This document shows positions 15,233-26,504 of a DNA stretch of 64,000 bases, one piece after another. Every line of letters starts with the position of its first letter. The first letter of the stretch is position 1. The notes under the pieces are model-generated. The model worked only from the letters and a program-made list of their open reading frames with translations. It had not been told where the DNA came from and did no database searches. A program made the position numbers and the translations under genes. The DNA comes from Tulasnella sp. 424 (Eukaryota > Basidiomycota > Agaricomycetes > Cantharellales > Tulasnellaceae): contig WSUB01000011.1 in NCBI GenBank assembly GCA_019633425.1, positions 1-64,000 on the forward strand, read 5' to 3'.

Positions 15233-16474
15233 ATGTCCCTATCGGTCGGCAAGACGTGCTCCAAGCTCTACTGCGGAACACAAGACTTTCTTCCAATCAA
15301 ATGCAACGCGTGTCAGCAAACATATTGCAGAGAACACATCTCCATCGGCACGGGGCATGAATGCGAAGTAGTAGCAGGTGGAGGGGGATTCCAGGCGACA
15401 ACCGGAGGAGCGGAGCAGTGGGTGGCTCGGAAAAAATGCGAGCTAAAAGGTTGCGAGAAGCCGAGTTTGGATAGTGCGGCTAAAAAAAGTGATGAAGGTT
15501 CGGATGGTGGTGGTACCGTTGCTGAGGAAGGAAGAGTCCCGGCTGTGTGCGATGGTTGTGGAGGAGCGTTCTGCGTCAGGTAAATAACGGATTTTGTTTC
15601 ACGGGTTTGCTAAACGGAGACTTGAAGAAGACCGCATGTTTGCCATGCGTGGTGGTGCATCATCCTAGTCACAGGGAACCCAAAGCTCATAAATGCGTCC
15701 CTACAACGGTTGCAACAGAAGACAAGAACGCCCAAGCCAAAGCGCTTCTGGCAAAAGCGTTCCCTGCGTTGAAAAAAGAAACGGCATATGCATCCCCAGC
15801 GGAAAGTGCTCCGAGTGGCTCGGTAACTACCGAAAGCAGCAGCGTCCCAAATCCAAATCCAAATAATGGAATGCCGCCCAAGCCAAAGGACCCGGCGAAA
15901 GAGGCACGTCTCCGAAAAGTGGAAGTGATGAAAATGCGGCATCAAGCTGTTCCGGTTGAAGCACAGTATGCGAGGGTTGGAGCCACCCTCCCACCTGTCG
16001 ACAGGCGACGGTTCTTCAAGGCTAGATGTGAGACGACGACTAGTGGTGGTGAGACAGGCAGTGTGGTGGCGTATTGGGTTACCAAGGTAAGGGCACGATG
16101 GAAGTTTGTCAGTGAATTGTGTCGAGGGTGTATGGGTATTTTCGGCACCTGACACCGCGGGTTGGCTATTACGCTGCACTATAACATAGGACGTGATTGC
16201 AGGCAAGGTTGTCGACAGACTGGTTGCGCTGTTGAAAGCTGCACCGAATGCAACTGTAAGTGCAGCGTAAACAATTTATTGAGGGGAGAGCTAATTGAAG
16301 CTTGAACTCTTATACTTATGGTTCTGCGCTTATCTGTGGACGGTGCAGGGATATGGGCTAGAGGTTCAAGGGCCGAGTGTGGAATTGGAAGGTGGAAGGA
16401 AGCTTGTTGAACTTTCTAAACCTATAGGAGAGCAGGTGGAAGATGGGGATACTGTAGTTGTAGTGTGCAACTGA
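15233..16474 (+). CDS. AN1-type zinc-finger protein, CUZ1/ZFAND1-like
   Basis: Predicted 318 residues from exons 15233-15579, 15669-16086, 16190-16255 and 16349-16474, all in phase. Two AN1-type zinc-binding modules lie in the first 130 residues: the first has C9, C14, then CNACQQTYCREH and HEC; the second runs from KKCELKGCEKP through CDGCGGAFCVR to HREPKAHKC across intron 1. The C-terminal 60 residues (PIGEQVEDGDTVVVVCN at the end) look like a ubiquitin-like fold. This order, two AN1 fingers then a UBL, is that of yeast Cuz1 and human ZFAND1, which bind Cdc48/p97 and the proteasome and act in arsenite response and stress-granule clearance. Function is inferred from that architecture. Confidence 0.82.
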
Positions 16475-17021
16475 AATATTGGTACCCGTGGGAGGGAAGA
16501 GCGAGACGGGGTTATATGAAGGCGGCGGGTGTTCGCACTCCGCCTAGAATTCCCTCTCCGAATCGACTCCGACGACTCTGACACATCCCTCACGAAATTC
16601 CCAAAGGAATAAAAACAAGAAAATTAAAAAAGGAAGGTATAAAAAATATAAAAAAATAAAGGTGGTCGACGTGAAGCCATTGACAGTGAGCAGCGTGCCC
16701 TTATACCCTCTTCCCATCGTCCCTCTCCCCTCCAAACTGCGTCCACGTCGCCCATCCCCAACGGAGCACCCCCCAGCCATCATGCAGCCAATCCGCACCC
16801 ACGCTGACTGCTCTCCTGCCTTTTCTTCTCCTCCCCCCCTTCACCAGCGTCCTCAACACCCTCCTCGTCGTCCTTCTTGCTGGTCAGTTCACTCACTTCA
16901 TCGTCAATTGCGAACTGGACTGACGACTCCCACCATTCACCTATCTGTTTTTTTTTATCCACTATCTTTTATAACCCGGCGATGCACCGACCAACCCATC
17001 ATCTCTAGATCTCCAAGCAAG

Positions 17022-18745
17022 ATGCCGTCTACAACCTCATTCCAATCTCAGCAGCAGGCCGTCGACTCCCAACGCCACAGATCCCCTCCTCCGCCCGCCC
17101 AATCGTCCTCGGCCGACCAAATCCCCCATCCTCACCACCACCAACAGCATCACCACCAACAATCTTATGCAACTACCTCAACGCCTCAACAGTACGCTGC
17201 GTACTATGCCTCTCACCACCACCAACATTCAGCCCTCGTCGACCATCCAACAGATGGCACGCCCTTGCACGACCCACAGGCCCAGCAACAGTCTTTGCAG
17301 CAGGAACAACACCCGCTCGTTGACTCGGAGGGTCTGGCTGCCGCCGAACTGCTAGCAGCATTTCCCCAATCTCCAGCAACCCCTTCTTCACCAGACGTTT
17401 CAAGCTTACCCCAGCAGGCAGCAGCAGCTTTGACCGCCCAGGAGGCAGCCTCTGCAGACGCCTCTCATTCCCTCCACCAATCCACCGCCCAAGCAATAGC
17501 CCTCCCCTTCCCTCCGCCCGGTTCAGTCCCCATAGCCTACTTTGCAGGTCCAAACGGAAGCATAATCGCCATCCCACAACTTAAAGCCAAACGGAGACAG
17601 GTCAAAAACGCATGTACCAACTGCCAAAAGGCGTGCAAGAAGTGCGACGAGGTTCGCCCGTGTACGCGGTGTGTCAAATATGGTATCGATAAGGATTGCG
17701 TCGATAGTCAGCGAAAGGAGAGAAAGAAAGGGATCAAGCGCGGACCGTACAAGAAGAGGGAACCCAAGGGTGAGTTCAACAACCCCCCGTTCGTTTTCTC
17801 AATTTGAAATTGATAAGTTGACCCTCGGGACCACTAGTAGACCTTGAAGAGGAAGACCCGACTCTTCCTCAGGGAAGCGCAAACCTTGCAGCTACTCACA
17901 TCCTCACTCCCGATACGGCGGCAGCATTCCAGGCAATTGGTGGCACCGTTATCTACTCCTACACCCCCACAATGGTCCAATCTGGCGGAAACGGCAGCGC
18001 GACTTCATCCCCATCCAACCTCCCTCAATCCCCCGTTCAACAACATCCGCCACAAGCCTCGTCCTCCTCCTCGCCCTCCTCTTCCGCCCAACAGCACATC
18101 CAGCTTCAACCCGCCATGCTACCCGCCCAGATGCAGTTCCAAAAAGCACCCGACGGCACGCTGCAGTACCCACCGCAGCAGTACTACATCGCGACGCAAC
18201 CCGTCGTGGCTGCTTCCGGCTCTGGAATGGAGGAGAACGCGAATGGGGATGGAGGTAGCAGCAGTGCTGGGGCGGGATCGTCGTCCTCTGCGCAACAGGT
18301 GCAGATCCAGCAGCACGCGTTCCCGTTGCAGTATTTCGGTCAGATGGCGTATGCGGGGTTCCCTACGGGTTACGTCGTCCAACAGCCAGGTGCGGGAAAT
18401 CATCTAAAGGACTGGTCAATCTGGAGAGGCTGAAAGTGTTTTTCCTTTCTTCGTACAATCTCATTAGCAGGTTCGATATACCAAATCGCCCCGTCCGCTA
18501 TGCAATCCACGACTTCACACCATCAACATCATTCCGCCGCTAGTAATGACGATCCGATTGAAAGGCAGAATCAGCACCAGCATCAGGGACCGCTCCCGCC
18601 GACGTTGAACTCGTCTCCGAATGGCGGGAAAGGTAAAGGGAAGAGCATTGAATCGAGGAAGAAGGTGGCTGCTGCGACGTTGGCCGCCGCTCAGCAGGAG
18701 ATGGAACAGCGTTCAAGAGCTGGTGGGGGCGGTGGACCGGAATGA
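17022..18745 (+). CDS. Zn(II)2Cys6 transcription factor with Gln/His/Ser-rich flanks
   Basis: Predicted 523 residues from exons 17022-17769, 17841-18389 and 18471-18745. A binuclear cluster with six cysteines (ACTNCQKACKKC, then RPCTRC and KDC) starts near residue 198, followed by a basic stretch KERKKGIKRGPYKKREPKG. Everything else is low complexity: poly-His/Gln near residues 25-90, more Gln/Ser later, and a proline-rich segment before the finger. The frame is open upstream to 16662, but that part reads like a translated 5' UTR, so I place the start at ATG 17022. The finger sits in mid-protein with no visible fungal-TF middle homology region. It is a nuclear DNA-binding regulator by family; targets cannot be told from sequence. 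Confidence 0.85.
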
Positions 18746-19410
18746 AGAAGGGGCGGGAAAGGTTGAGTGGTGGCGGTAGTTTGCGATTGGGCTCCGAGTT
18801 CGATCCTCTGTGTCTTCTCTTGTGTCCTTTCTTTTGTCTTGTGGGGTTTGTGGTAGGCACTTCTTCTCTTTTCACAAATTCGAACTTTTTTTTCGCCCTC
18901 CCGGGCTCTTCATCATCGTCCGTCGTTGCGTTTTGTGAGCGCGTTCGCCACTCTCACCACCCTACTCTTTCACCTTCTTCCCTTTCCTTGCCGTCCCTTG
19001 GGGCGTCTTGGCCCGTTTCCCCTCTCGAGTTCCTTGTCCTCGGCCGTGCCGTCCTCTTTGCCATGCCCTTTTTTTCGTGCCGTCACTGTCACCTGTTGCT
19101 TACCTGATTGATTTTTTTCTCAGCTCATTTGCCCGCTTTGGCAGAATATGATCTTCTCTTTCTCTCTCTCTTTTCTTCGCTTGTATGACAATCGCCTGTA
19201 CCGTATGCTCCGAAATGTTCTTGCGCGTATGCCTTTTTTTTTTCTGTTCTTTGCGACCCCTTTTTTTCCCCTCTCGGTTTTTATTGCCATAGCTCTTGCG
19301 TCTGGGTTTATACATGTAATAGCCAGCTGGCAGCCAGAATCAAGAGCATTTAACTATCTTTGTCTGCCCGCGCCGCATGCTATATAGATTTTACATAAAG
19401 CAAGTATAGA
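18746..19410. other. 3' region of the transcription factor gene, no further gene
   Basis: T-rich, pyrimidine-biased DNA with poly-T runs (around 18890 and 19230). It is consistent with a long 3' UTR. Short open frames here are composition artefacts. Confidence 0.5.
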
Positions 19411-19528
19411 CATCTTCGGCCATAGGACAGTGAAAATACCGCATCCCGTCCGATCTGCGCAGTCAAGCACTGTACCGCTCAGTTAGTACCATGGTGGGGG
19501 ACCACATGGGAATCCTGGGTGCTGAAGT
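19411..19528 (+). rRNA. 5S rRNA gene, dispersed single copy
   Basis: About 118 bases with landmarks of fungal 5S rRNA in order: ggccataggac near the 5' end, gcatcccgtccgatctgcgc, the internal promoter region aagcactgtaccgctcagtt, then gtaccatggtgggggacc and gggaatcctgggtgctg. A T-run (gttttaatt) follows at once as a Pol III terminator. It stands alone between protein genes, with no other rRNA nearby. The ends are approximate by a few bases. Confidence 0.88.
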
Positions 19529-20133
19529 TTTAATTAACCTTTCTCCCCTCCTCTCGTCATTTCCCTCAACTCATAACGTCATGCTCGTCATCTAGTTGTG
19601 TTTTTCACCATCGGGCTTATCATCCACAGACGCCTTCAGTGCCTCAAACAGCTTAGCTTCTGAAAGGGATCCTCGATTGCTTGGAGTCTTCGGCCTGCAA
19701 GTTCTCTTCGAAACGCTCTCGCTTCGAAGCCTCGCGGTCTCGTCTTAGGTAACATCATACACGTCCAGGTTTCGCATATATCTCGATTCACTTCTCCGTT
19801 AACGTTTTTCGATACGGCCAACTGAGGACACGTGCCCTGCACAGCTTCCATCCAAGGCTCTCGGCGTACTCCGTTTCGTTAGCTTCAAGCCCGAGAATTG
19901 AGATCCGGAATATTTTGACGTGAGATCAACTAAACAGGAGCCCACTCGTGTCGTACTCGGATGTCGGTTTGAGGGTCGAGGGTCTCACGGTGAACTAGGA
20001 ACGCTTCGGGAAATCTCCTGGACAAACTCTTTTAGGGGCAGATAAAATTCACTTGTCAAACTTTACTTTACTTTTTTTGAAATCCATCGTCTTGTTTATG
20101 AGACGGTCTGGCTAAAACTCTAGGGAGGAAGAT
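19529..20133. other. Intergenic region, nothing recognised
   Basis: Between the 5S gene and the 3' end of the MGTRH-type gene. No convincing open frame, RNA or repeat was seen. Confidence 0.45.
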
Positions 20134-21430
20134 TCAATCATCGTCGCTGCCAGTGTCAATGTCCCAGGGCCTGAACTCAGAGAGGCTTGTGGGGAAGTAG
20201 GAATTAAACACCTCCGCCGCTTCATCAGCCCCAATCCTGCCGGGCATATCTCCTCTCCTAAGGCCCTCGACTTTCGTACATCCAAACAAGAACACACGTT
20301 TGATCTCCTTTGCCTTTTCCAGCCTAAATATCTCCGATAACGTCTCCACCGTGATAGCCGAATTTCCAGATATGTCGAGACTGGAAATCTTGAAAGATTC
20401 GTTTTGGATGACTGCTTGAGCGACTTGCAAGACTTGGATCGGTGAGAGCTGCATCCATCTCAAATCTAGCAGCTCGTCGCTCTTGGAGAGGCCCTGAGCG
20501 ATCGAGAAGACCCTGACCAGGATGGAATTGCAGTGCCCCGGAAGGGTCTCTCGATGGAGAACGTGCCGGAGGCCCTCCACGATCTCGGGTGTGACGGATA
20601 GGGTGTCTGCCATCCTTTGGGCGTTTTCCGTGCTGCCCGCTTCGATTGCGGTACGGAGAGCCGCCATGAACTTCTCGGCGCCTTGAGATAAAGACTCCTC
20701 TTCCGTCTCGTCAAGGAAGGGGATCCACTTGCTCCACGCCTCGTCAAGGATCATCCTGTCGTCGATGAAAGGTTGATTCTCGAGCCCTCGTATCGCATCC
20801 TGAACCTCTTGATCCAACTCTTCGAGTTCGTTTTCTTCGTCGGCATCTACATAGTATCGAAGAGCGTAGTCTTCAGGGGCAATGGGATACCCGGCCGGGT
20901 AGCCCGGATAGGCATCGGTGCCCCAGAAGCAAATGGCTGGTGTGAAGGGGTGCGTGACGTCGATAACCGTAAAGCCGCTGTTGTTATCTATCCTCAAGTC
21001 CACCATTGGAAACGTTTTCGGCGTGGTTCTTTCGTAAGGAACTCACCTTGCGTCCATGGATCATTGTCGATCACACCTTCCGGATATGTGTTCTTATAGG
21101 GACCGTAAAAGTCCTGGACCCGCTGAAAAAGTAGACATGAGAGATACGGACATGGGTATTCCGCGTCCTTGGCAGCGTAGCGGTCCTCCGTTAGACAGTG
21201 CAACTCTTTCTGAAGGGGCTCTGCGTGCTTCTCGATAAGTTGAACCAGACACCAGGCCAAGTGGACAGCGCTGGGGGGATACAACGACTGAAGATGGAAG
21301 ATAGCGACAACGCGATAATGGTCCCCGACTTTCGCGATGATATAGATCTCAGATGGGTGGTCTGTAGCGTCAGTCCCCAGCCGCAAAGCAACCAAGCAGC
21401 CAAATCACGTACTTGATGCCGAGTTCCCAT
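20134..21430 (-). CDS. MGTRH-type protein of unknown function, copy 1
   Basis: Predicted 390 residues from exons 21430-21413, 21347-21047 and 20987-20134, identical in number and phase to copy 2 at 28592-29872. The tiny first exon codes MGTRHQ. The N-terminal part (IYIIAKVGDHYRVVAIF, then SLYPPSAVHLAWCL) resembles the widespread fungal MGTRH family, whose members begin MGTRHL followed by a short strand-rich segment and a GYP-like motif; no function is known to me. The C-terminal part has an LRR-like pattern (ISSLDISGNSAITVETL, then IKRVFLFGCTKVEGL) and ends in an acidic tail. It lies just downstream of NLR-C on the same strand, 351 bp from the NLR-C stop. The alternative acceptor at ctacag would lengthen exon 2 but breaks the match to copy 2. 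Confidence 0.7.
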
Positions 21431-21781
21431 CCCACAGAGATCGTGTGTGAGTGGTAGCTAGATGGAATCCCGTACGACGTAGGCACGATGATCTCCTTTA
21501 AATGCGCGGACTGAATGTGTATGAGTGCTGGAAGAACAATGAGTCACGTTCATGAGCCACGATCGCATTCACAGCTCTGTGAGAACACACGCGAGGCCTC
21601 GTTCGGCATCAATCGATGCACACGGTGCTGATTCACTTCGTCAGTTTCAAAAACCCAGAACTTGAAGTAGACCGAGTCTCTTCTTTCTTGAGGAATGGTC
21701 TCTATGGCGTCCCATGAACATGTGGTGATGCCCTAGGCCTGTGTACTGCGACGCAGAAATCGAAATATATACATGGAATTT
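21431..21781 (-). promoter_or_regulatory. Spacer between NLR-C and MGTRH copy 1: NLR 3' UTR plus MGTRH promoter
   Basis: The part next to NLR-C matches the 3' flank of NLR-A. The part next to the MGTRH gene shares a block with the region upstream of MGTRH copy 2: tggaagaacaatgagtca followed by ttcatgag, at 21520-21560 here and about 29980-30010 there. This suggests a duplicated promoter. Confidence 0.5.
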
Positions 21782-24700
21782 CTATTGTACATGAGAAAGC
21801 GGAGATTTCGAGAACTCGGAAACATCAATGATAGAAATAATTCCATCGGAAAGAAAAGCTAGTCGTCCATGAGAGAAATGGATTGAGGGCGGGTAAATAC
21901 CCCGATAGCGAACAGGTAACCACAGCAAGCGCTTGGAACCACAGGATATCCAGTTCGACTTAAAACTAAGGTGGTTGAGAGTGAAAATCTTTAAGGATCC
22001 AATATATATTTGCCAAGTACGAGTATCCCACAGTTGAACACTTCCATTGACTGACTTAGATGCCAGAACCTTGCTGTTCAGAGAGAAGGTAACGGACGTG
22101 ATCGACTCCGTGCGACCGGTCAGTGGGTCACCCAACTGTGCCCCAGTCCGGACATCCCATAATCGAACCGTCCCGTCATTCGATCCAGATGCCAGAGCCT
22201 TGCCGTCCGGCGAAAAGACAACGGACCTGATCCTCTCCGTGTGACCGGTCAGAGGGTCACCCAACTGTGCCCCAGTCCGAGTATCCCATAATCGAACCGT
22301 CCTGTCATTCGACGCAGATGACAGGACCTTGCCGTCCGGCGAAAAGACAACAAACTCGATCCACTGCGTGTGACCCGTCAGAGGGTCACACAACTGCGCC
22401 CCAGTCCGAGTATCCCATAGTCGAACCATCTTCTCAAAAGACACAGATGCCAGAACCTTGCCGTCCGGTGAAAAGACAACGGACATGATCGACTGCCTGT
22501 GACCGGTCAGAGGTTCACCCAACTGTGCCCCAGTCCGAGCATCCCATAATCGAACGGTCCTGTCCTTCGACACAGATGCCAGAATCTTGCCGTCCGCCGA
22601 ATAGACAACAGACATGATCGACTGCGTGTGACCGGCTAGAGGGTCGCCCAACTGTGCCCCAGTCCGAGCATTCCACAGTCGAATAGTCTTGTCGTTCGAC
22701 CCAGATGCCAGAGCCTTGCCGTCCGGCGAAAAGACAACAGACGTGATCCCCTCCGTGTGACCGGTCAGAGGGTCACCGAACTGTGCCCCAGTCCGAGCAT
22801 CCCATAATTGAATTGTCTTGTCCTTCGACACGGATGCCAGAACCTTGCCATCTGGCGAAAAGACAGCGGACGTGATCTGGTCTTGGTCACTGGTCAGAGG
22901 GTTGTCCATCGATGCTCCAGTCTGAGAATTCAATAACCGAGTCGTCCAGTCCGTCGACGCACATACCAGAACCTCACCAGCCGGTGAAAATTCGATTCTC
23001 GATACCACTGAACCAACGAAACCAACGGATGATGTCCATATGTTAGCTGGCCAGCTTTGCTGCCGCTCGCCATGGAGAATCCGAGCTGTTGCTTGACCGC
23101 CATACTTTGCCCACAGCTTTGTCTCCAATGGGCAGTGGGGAAGAGCTGAAGCGTAAATGTGAAGCGCACCGAACGAAACTGGCTCCACGGACGATGCGAT
23201 GAATCGCTGGGTGTCGTTCCAGAGGGTAGCCAAGTCACCGCCGGACATATTGGGAGGCCATTGCTGTGAACCTCAGGGTTAGTCCACTTGTAGCACCTTC
23301 TGCACAATACTTTGGGAGGCGGTACTAACCTGAAGCCACTGATGCACCTGCTTTGCTAGAGTATATGCTTCAATCGTTGCTCCGATCAAACTCATGACTT
23401 CGAGCCAGGCCAGGAGCTTCTCTTCACTAATCATTCTGAACTTGGATATAACATCGCTGGCAGTCGCTCCATTAGTCTCCGACCACGGTATCCCAGTTGT
23501 TAAATGAATGGACCAAAAACGGCAGCAGTACTGAAGTCCCTTGGGCACATGACTCTCTACTGCATCTTGGACCTCGGAATTCGGCTTCGAAAGGTCGGAC
23601 AGGTCACAAATGTTTTGCCTCAGGTCGCGTTCCATGATCCCGAGGCTTATACTTGCGAGGCGCTGATGGGCTTGAACGGACTCGATCAAATAATGCTGAT
23701 CGCACCGTTTGCGGGTCACCAGAAGGTCGCGAATGGATGTGTGCATCAACCGCAAGGGTTCGCGTTGGGATGAAGGGATATGAAGAAGGGAGTTGAGGTC
23801 CGCGAGAAGGTCGTTCCGAAGAAACTGGACAGTGTCCTCCTGGCCCTCGAAGATTTTGTGGTCGGCGTGCAAGAAGGCGATCACCTCGAGTGATACAGGA
23901 TAAGGAGCTACTACGAGTGTTTCCAGTACCCAGAAGAGTAGTTGTTCTCGCATCGAGTGTTTTGCCGCCTCATCGAAGGCCTTCGAAAGAATTTGGCGGT
24001 ACAAATGATCGAGTTGACCCCATGTTGACGAGTGTTGCAGCAACTCCTGCAGTCGCTGGACAGGCGCCCTTTCCCCGATGTACGTAATTGCTGTACGAGC
24101 CCATTGGAACAGACCTTGGGACATCTCGACCACGCCTTCGACATGTGCCGACGAAGCCCAGTTCTCGGGAAGGTCATGGTCATCTCGGATTTGCGCGAAC
24201 GAGTGTTGAATGAACCTGGTGATATCTTCACCCACGTGGGATATTGAGTCGAGGTCTTCGGCGTGCCACTTCCTCGGTTCGAGTGCGACAAGGAGCGGTG
24301 CTTCGGGACGACATGTGAGTAGGAATTTGACGTTGGTAGAGAGGAGTGAGGAGTGCTGATCAATGAGTCGAACGAAGCGCACGGCTTCGGCGACGTTCTC
24401 GCATTCGTCAAGGGCATCAATGATGATTATGATTGGGTGGGCGTGATCCTGCAGCTTTCCGAGCGATCCGACGAGGAGAGTCTTGAACTGTTGGTCGAGG
24501 CGTTCCTTTGCGATGTCTTCGTTCTCCCTCACGCAAGCCAGGATTGCGCTCTTCACTTCCGGGACTAAGCCTTTCCCAAGTTGCCTGGCGAGGGCACAGA
24601 TAAACCGGCCATCCGACGTATTCTGGCCCCGTCGGAAGTGAAAGATGGCACACGACCCCTTCGACGCCCAGCTATGGGCAATCGTGGAGGCGATCGTCGA

Positions 24701-26504
24701 TTTCCCGCGTCCCGCCATCCCTCGAATCCAGAGCACGCGCTCCGCCGAAGTCGACGTATCTTTGATCCACTTGTTTATACGGTCCAAGATTTCGATTCTC
24801 GTGCCGGGAAGGCATACGACGTCCTCAATCGAGCTTCCTCTCGCTCCGTAATTTCCATCCCCGAGGCGGTCGAGAAGACGTCGTCGCTCCGCTCGTAGCT
24901 CGCTATTGTCTGAAGTAAAGTCGTCAGACCAAGTTCTTCACAAGCGAGCGTGATCAATACATACTTAGTTCTATGACGAGATCCGAGGTTTTCAGGCTGA
25001 CGAGTAACTATTATCGAAACAAGGTGAGGGAATTGACCGGCGGACGTGAATGCATTATGAACCTGTATTTCCTCCAACGCAGTTTGAACGGTATCTTGAT
25101 GACCTTTTAGCTCTTCAGCGCGGTCGCTAGCCAAAAATGCTTTCTTGAAGCGGCCCAAGGAATTCCAGTTGCTGACATTCTTCTGGATGCGTTCAAGCTC
25201 CCTAGGCAATATGTTATGTCATCCTGCGGTTCCGGGTTCTTTGCTTGAAAAAAACCGGCGTACCTGTGTAGATCATGGATGTGTTCAGCCAATTCGTCGC
25301 CATCCTCTGCATTCGATTTCTTCTTGATGTGTTCAAGGTATGTGGATAATTTAGACGTGTCTGAAGCCAGCTCCATAGCCACATCTTCGTTCTTGTCCAT
25401 AGTCTAGAGGTCCCAGGTTAGAGAGTAAATAGACAGAGAAATGAGTCGAGTTTCACCTCGATCATTTTGACAAACGCCAATCCAACTTTAGCGGCGACTC
25501 CGACAAAGTCTCCAACTGCGGGAATCGTTCCAGATACGGTTTCAACGGTCTTGAAAGTTTTCCTGGCGGCAACGAGGACTGCATCTCGCACGGGGGTACG
25601 GTTTTCCTGATCGTCGGGGATGTCAGGTGGAGAGGCTTGGATAGATGCTTGCTGACTGGGTGCAAGCTCTTCGGAAGGAGGCTGCTCAGCGGTCTTTGCC
25701 TGGAGACCTGAAGAAATCGGCGATTCCGGAGCACCCGAAACGTCAAATGGGAACGTGGTTGGCTGATTTCGAAGGTCAGAGGGCAATTCTGAGTGTTCCA
25801 CACTCTCTAACGAGGTAGAACCTGGCATCAGTCAGTGTGGCTTAGTCGGCGAGTCCGAGCAAGCTGCTTACTGATTGCAGCCATGCTTTCTAAGCGGCTC
25901 TGTAAGGACATATGAGCGAAGTCGTGACAAGAAATGAAATATGCTGATTTATACACTCACACGAAGCGTTGTCGAGACCTTCTCGATATCTTCTCGACAT
26001 GTCTGTAATATCTCGGTGCATTTGCCGCGACGTAGCGAAGAGATAGTGTGCTTGATTCCATCCCTGAGTCCCCTTTCTTTCCTTCCGTACTTCTCCGATG
26101 CATTCTTCAGACTTGCTTGTACTGCTTCCAGAACACTATCAAGCCCAAAGCTTAGCACAATATCAGGCCTGCGGAAGGCCATACATACTGGATGAATTCC
26201 TCTGTAGAATCCTTGACAGGTGATACGTATTGAGGAAGGTCGGGTGAGGTTTTGATCGTCTGGACCAGCTTTCGAACAGCATCTTTCGACTCAGGAGGCC
26301 AGTTGGTATTCTGGTGTATCGAGGATGTCAGCGGACGAGCATTCCCTTATTACTAGCAGGCGGGATCACCTCTAGTAGAGTCAATGTAGCGCTCTTCGTG
26401 AGCTCCCCTTTATCGCGGAGCTCTTGACTTGAGACACTATTCGTTGGAACCGGGGGAGATCGTTCAGATGTCGCAGGCGGTTTTGGGGGCGGTTGGCGTA
26501 ACAT
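21782..26504 (-). CDS. NLR-C: intact helical N-terminal domain-NACHT-WD40 STAND receptor
   Basis: Predicted 1402 residues from ten exons (high to low): 26504-26370, 26310-26189, 26135-25961, 25899-25872, 25821-25457, 25403-25264, 25201-25063, 25007-24965, 24909-23330, 23263-21782; all phases agree. Residues 1-380 are mostly helical with a glycine-rich hydrophobic segment (SGTIPAVGDFVGVAAKVGL) near 250-275, then a helical bundle (MDKNEDVAMELASDTSKL onward). This pattern resembles the HeLo/MLKL-like four-helix cell-death domain, but that is pattern recognition only. NACHT has Walker A GMAGRGKST (446-454) and Walker B IIIIIDALDE (542-551). Eight WD40 units occupy about 990-1330, then the conserved cap. 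Family knowledge: ligand-bound WD40 lets NACHT oligomerise and the N-terminal domain execute a response, often in heterokaryon incompatibility or immunity. The sequence looks fully functional. Confidence 0.88.
22010..23040 (-). repeat. WD40-coding repeat array of NLR-C, 8 units
   Basis: Eight 43-residue units; the first and last are degenerate, as in NLR-A and NLR-B. The lower unit number (8 against 12+ and 14) shows copy-number change within a shared gene structure. Confidence 0.88.

Noticed and set aside
16662..17021. Upstream in-frame start for the Zn2Cys6 factor (120 more residues)
   Set aside because: The added segment is a composition-driven mix of Pro/Ser and UTR-like sequence. ATG 17022 opens the Gln/His-rich protein and follows a typical pyrimidine-rich leader.
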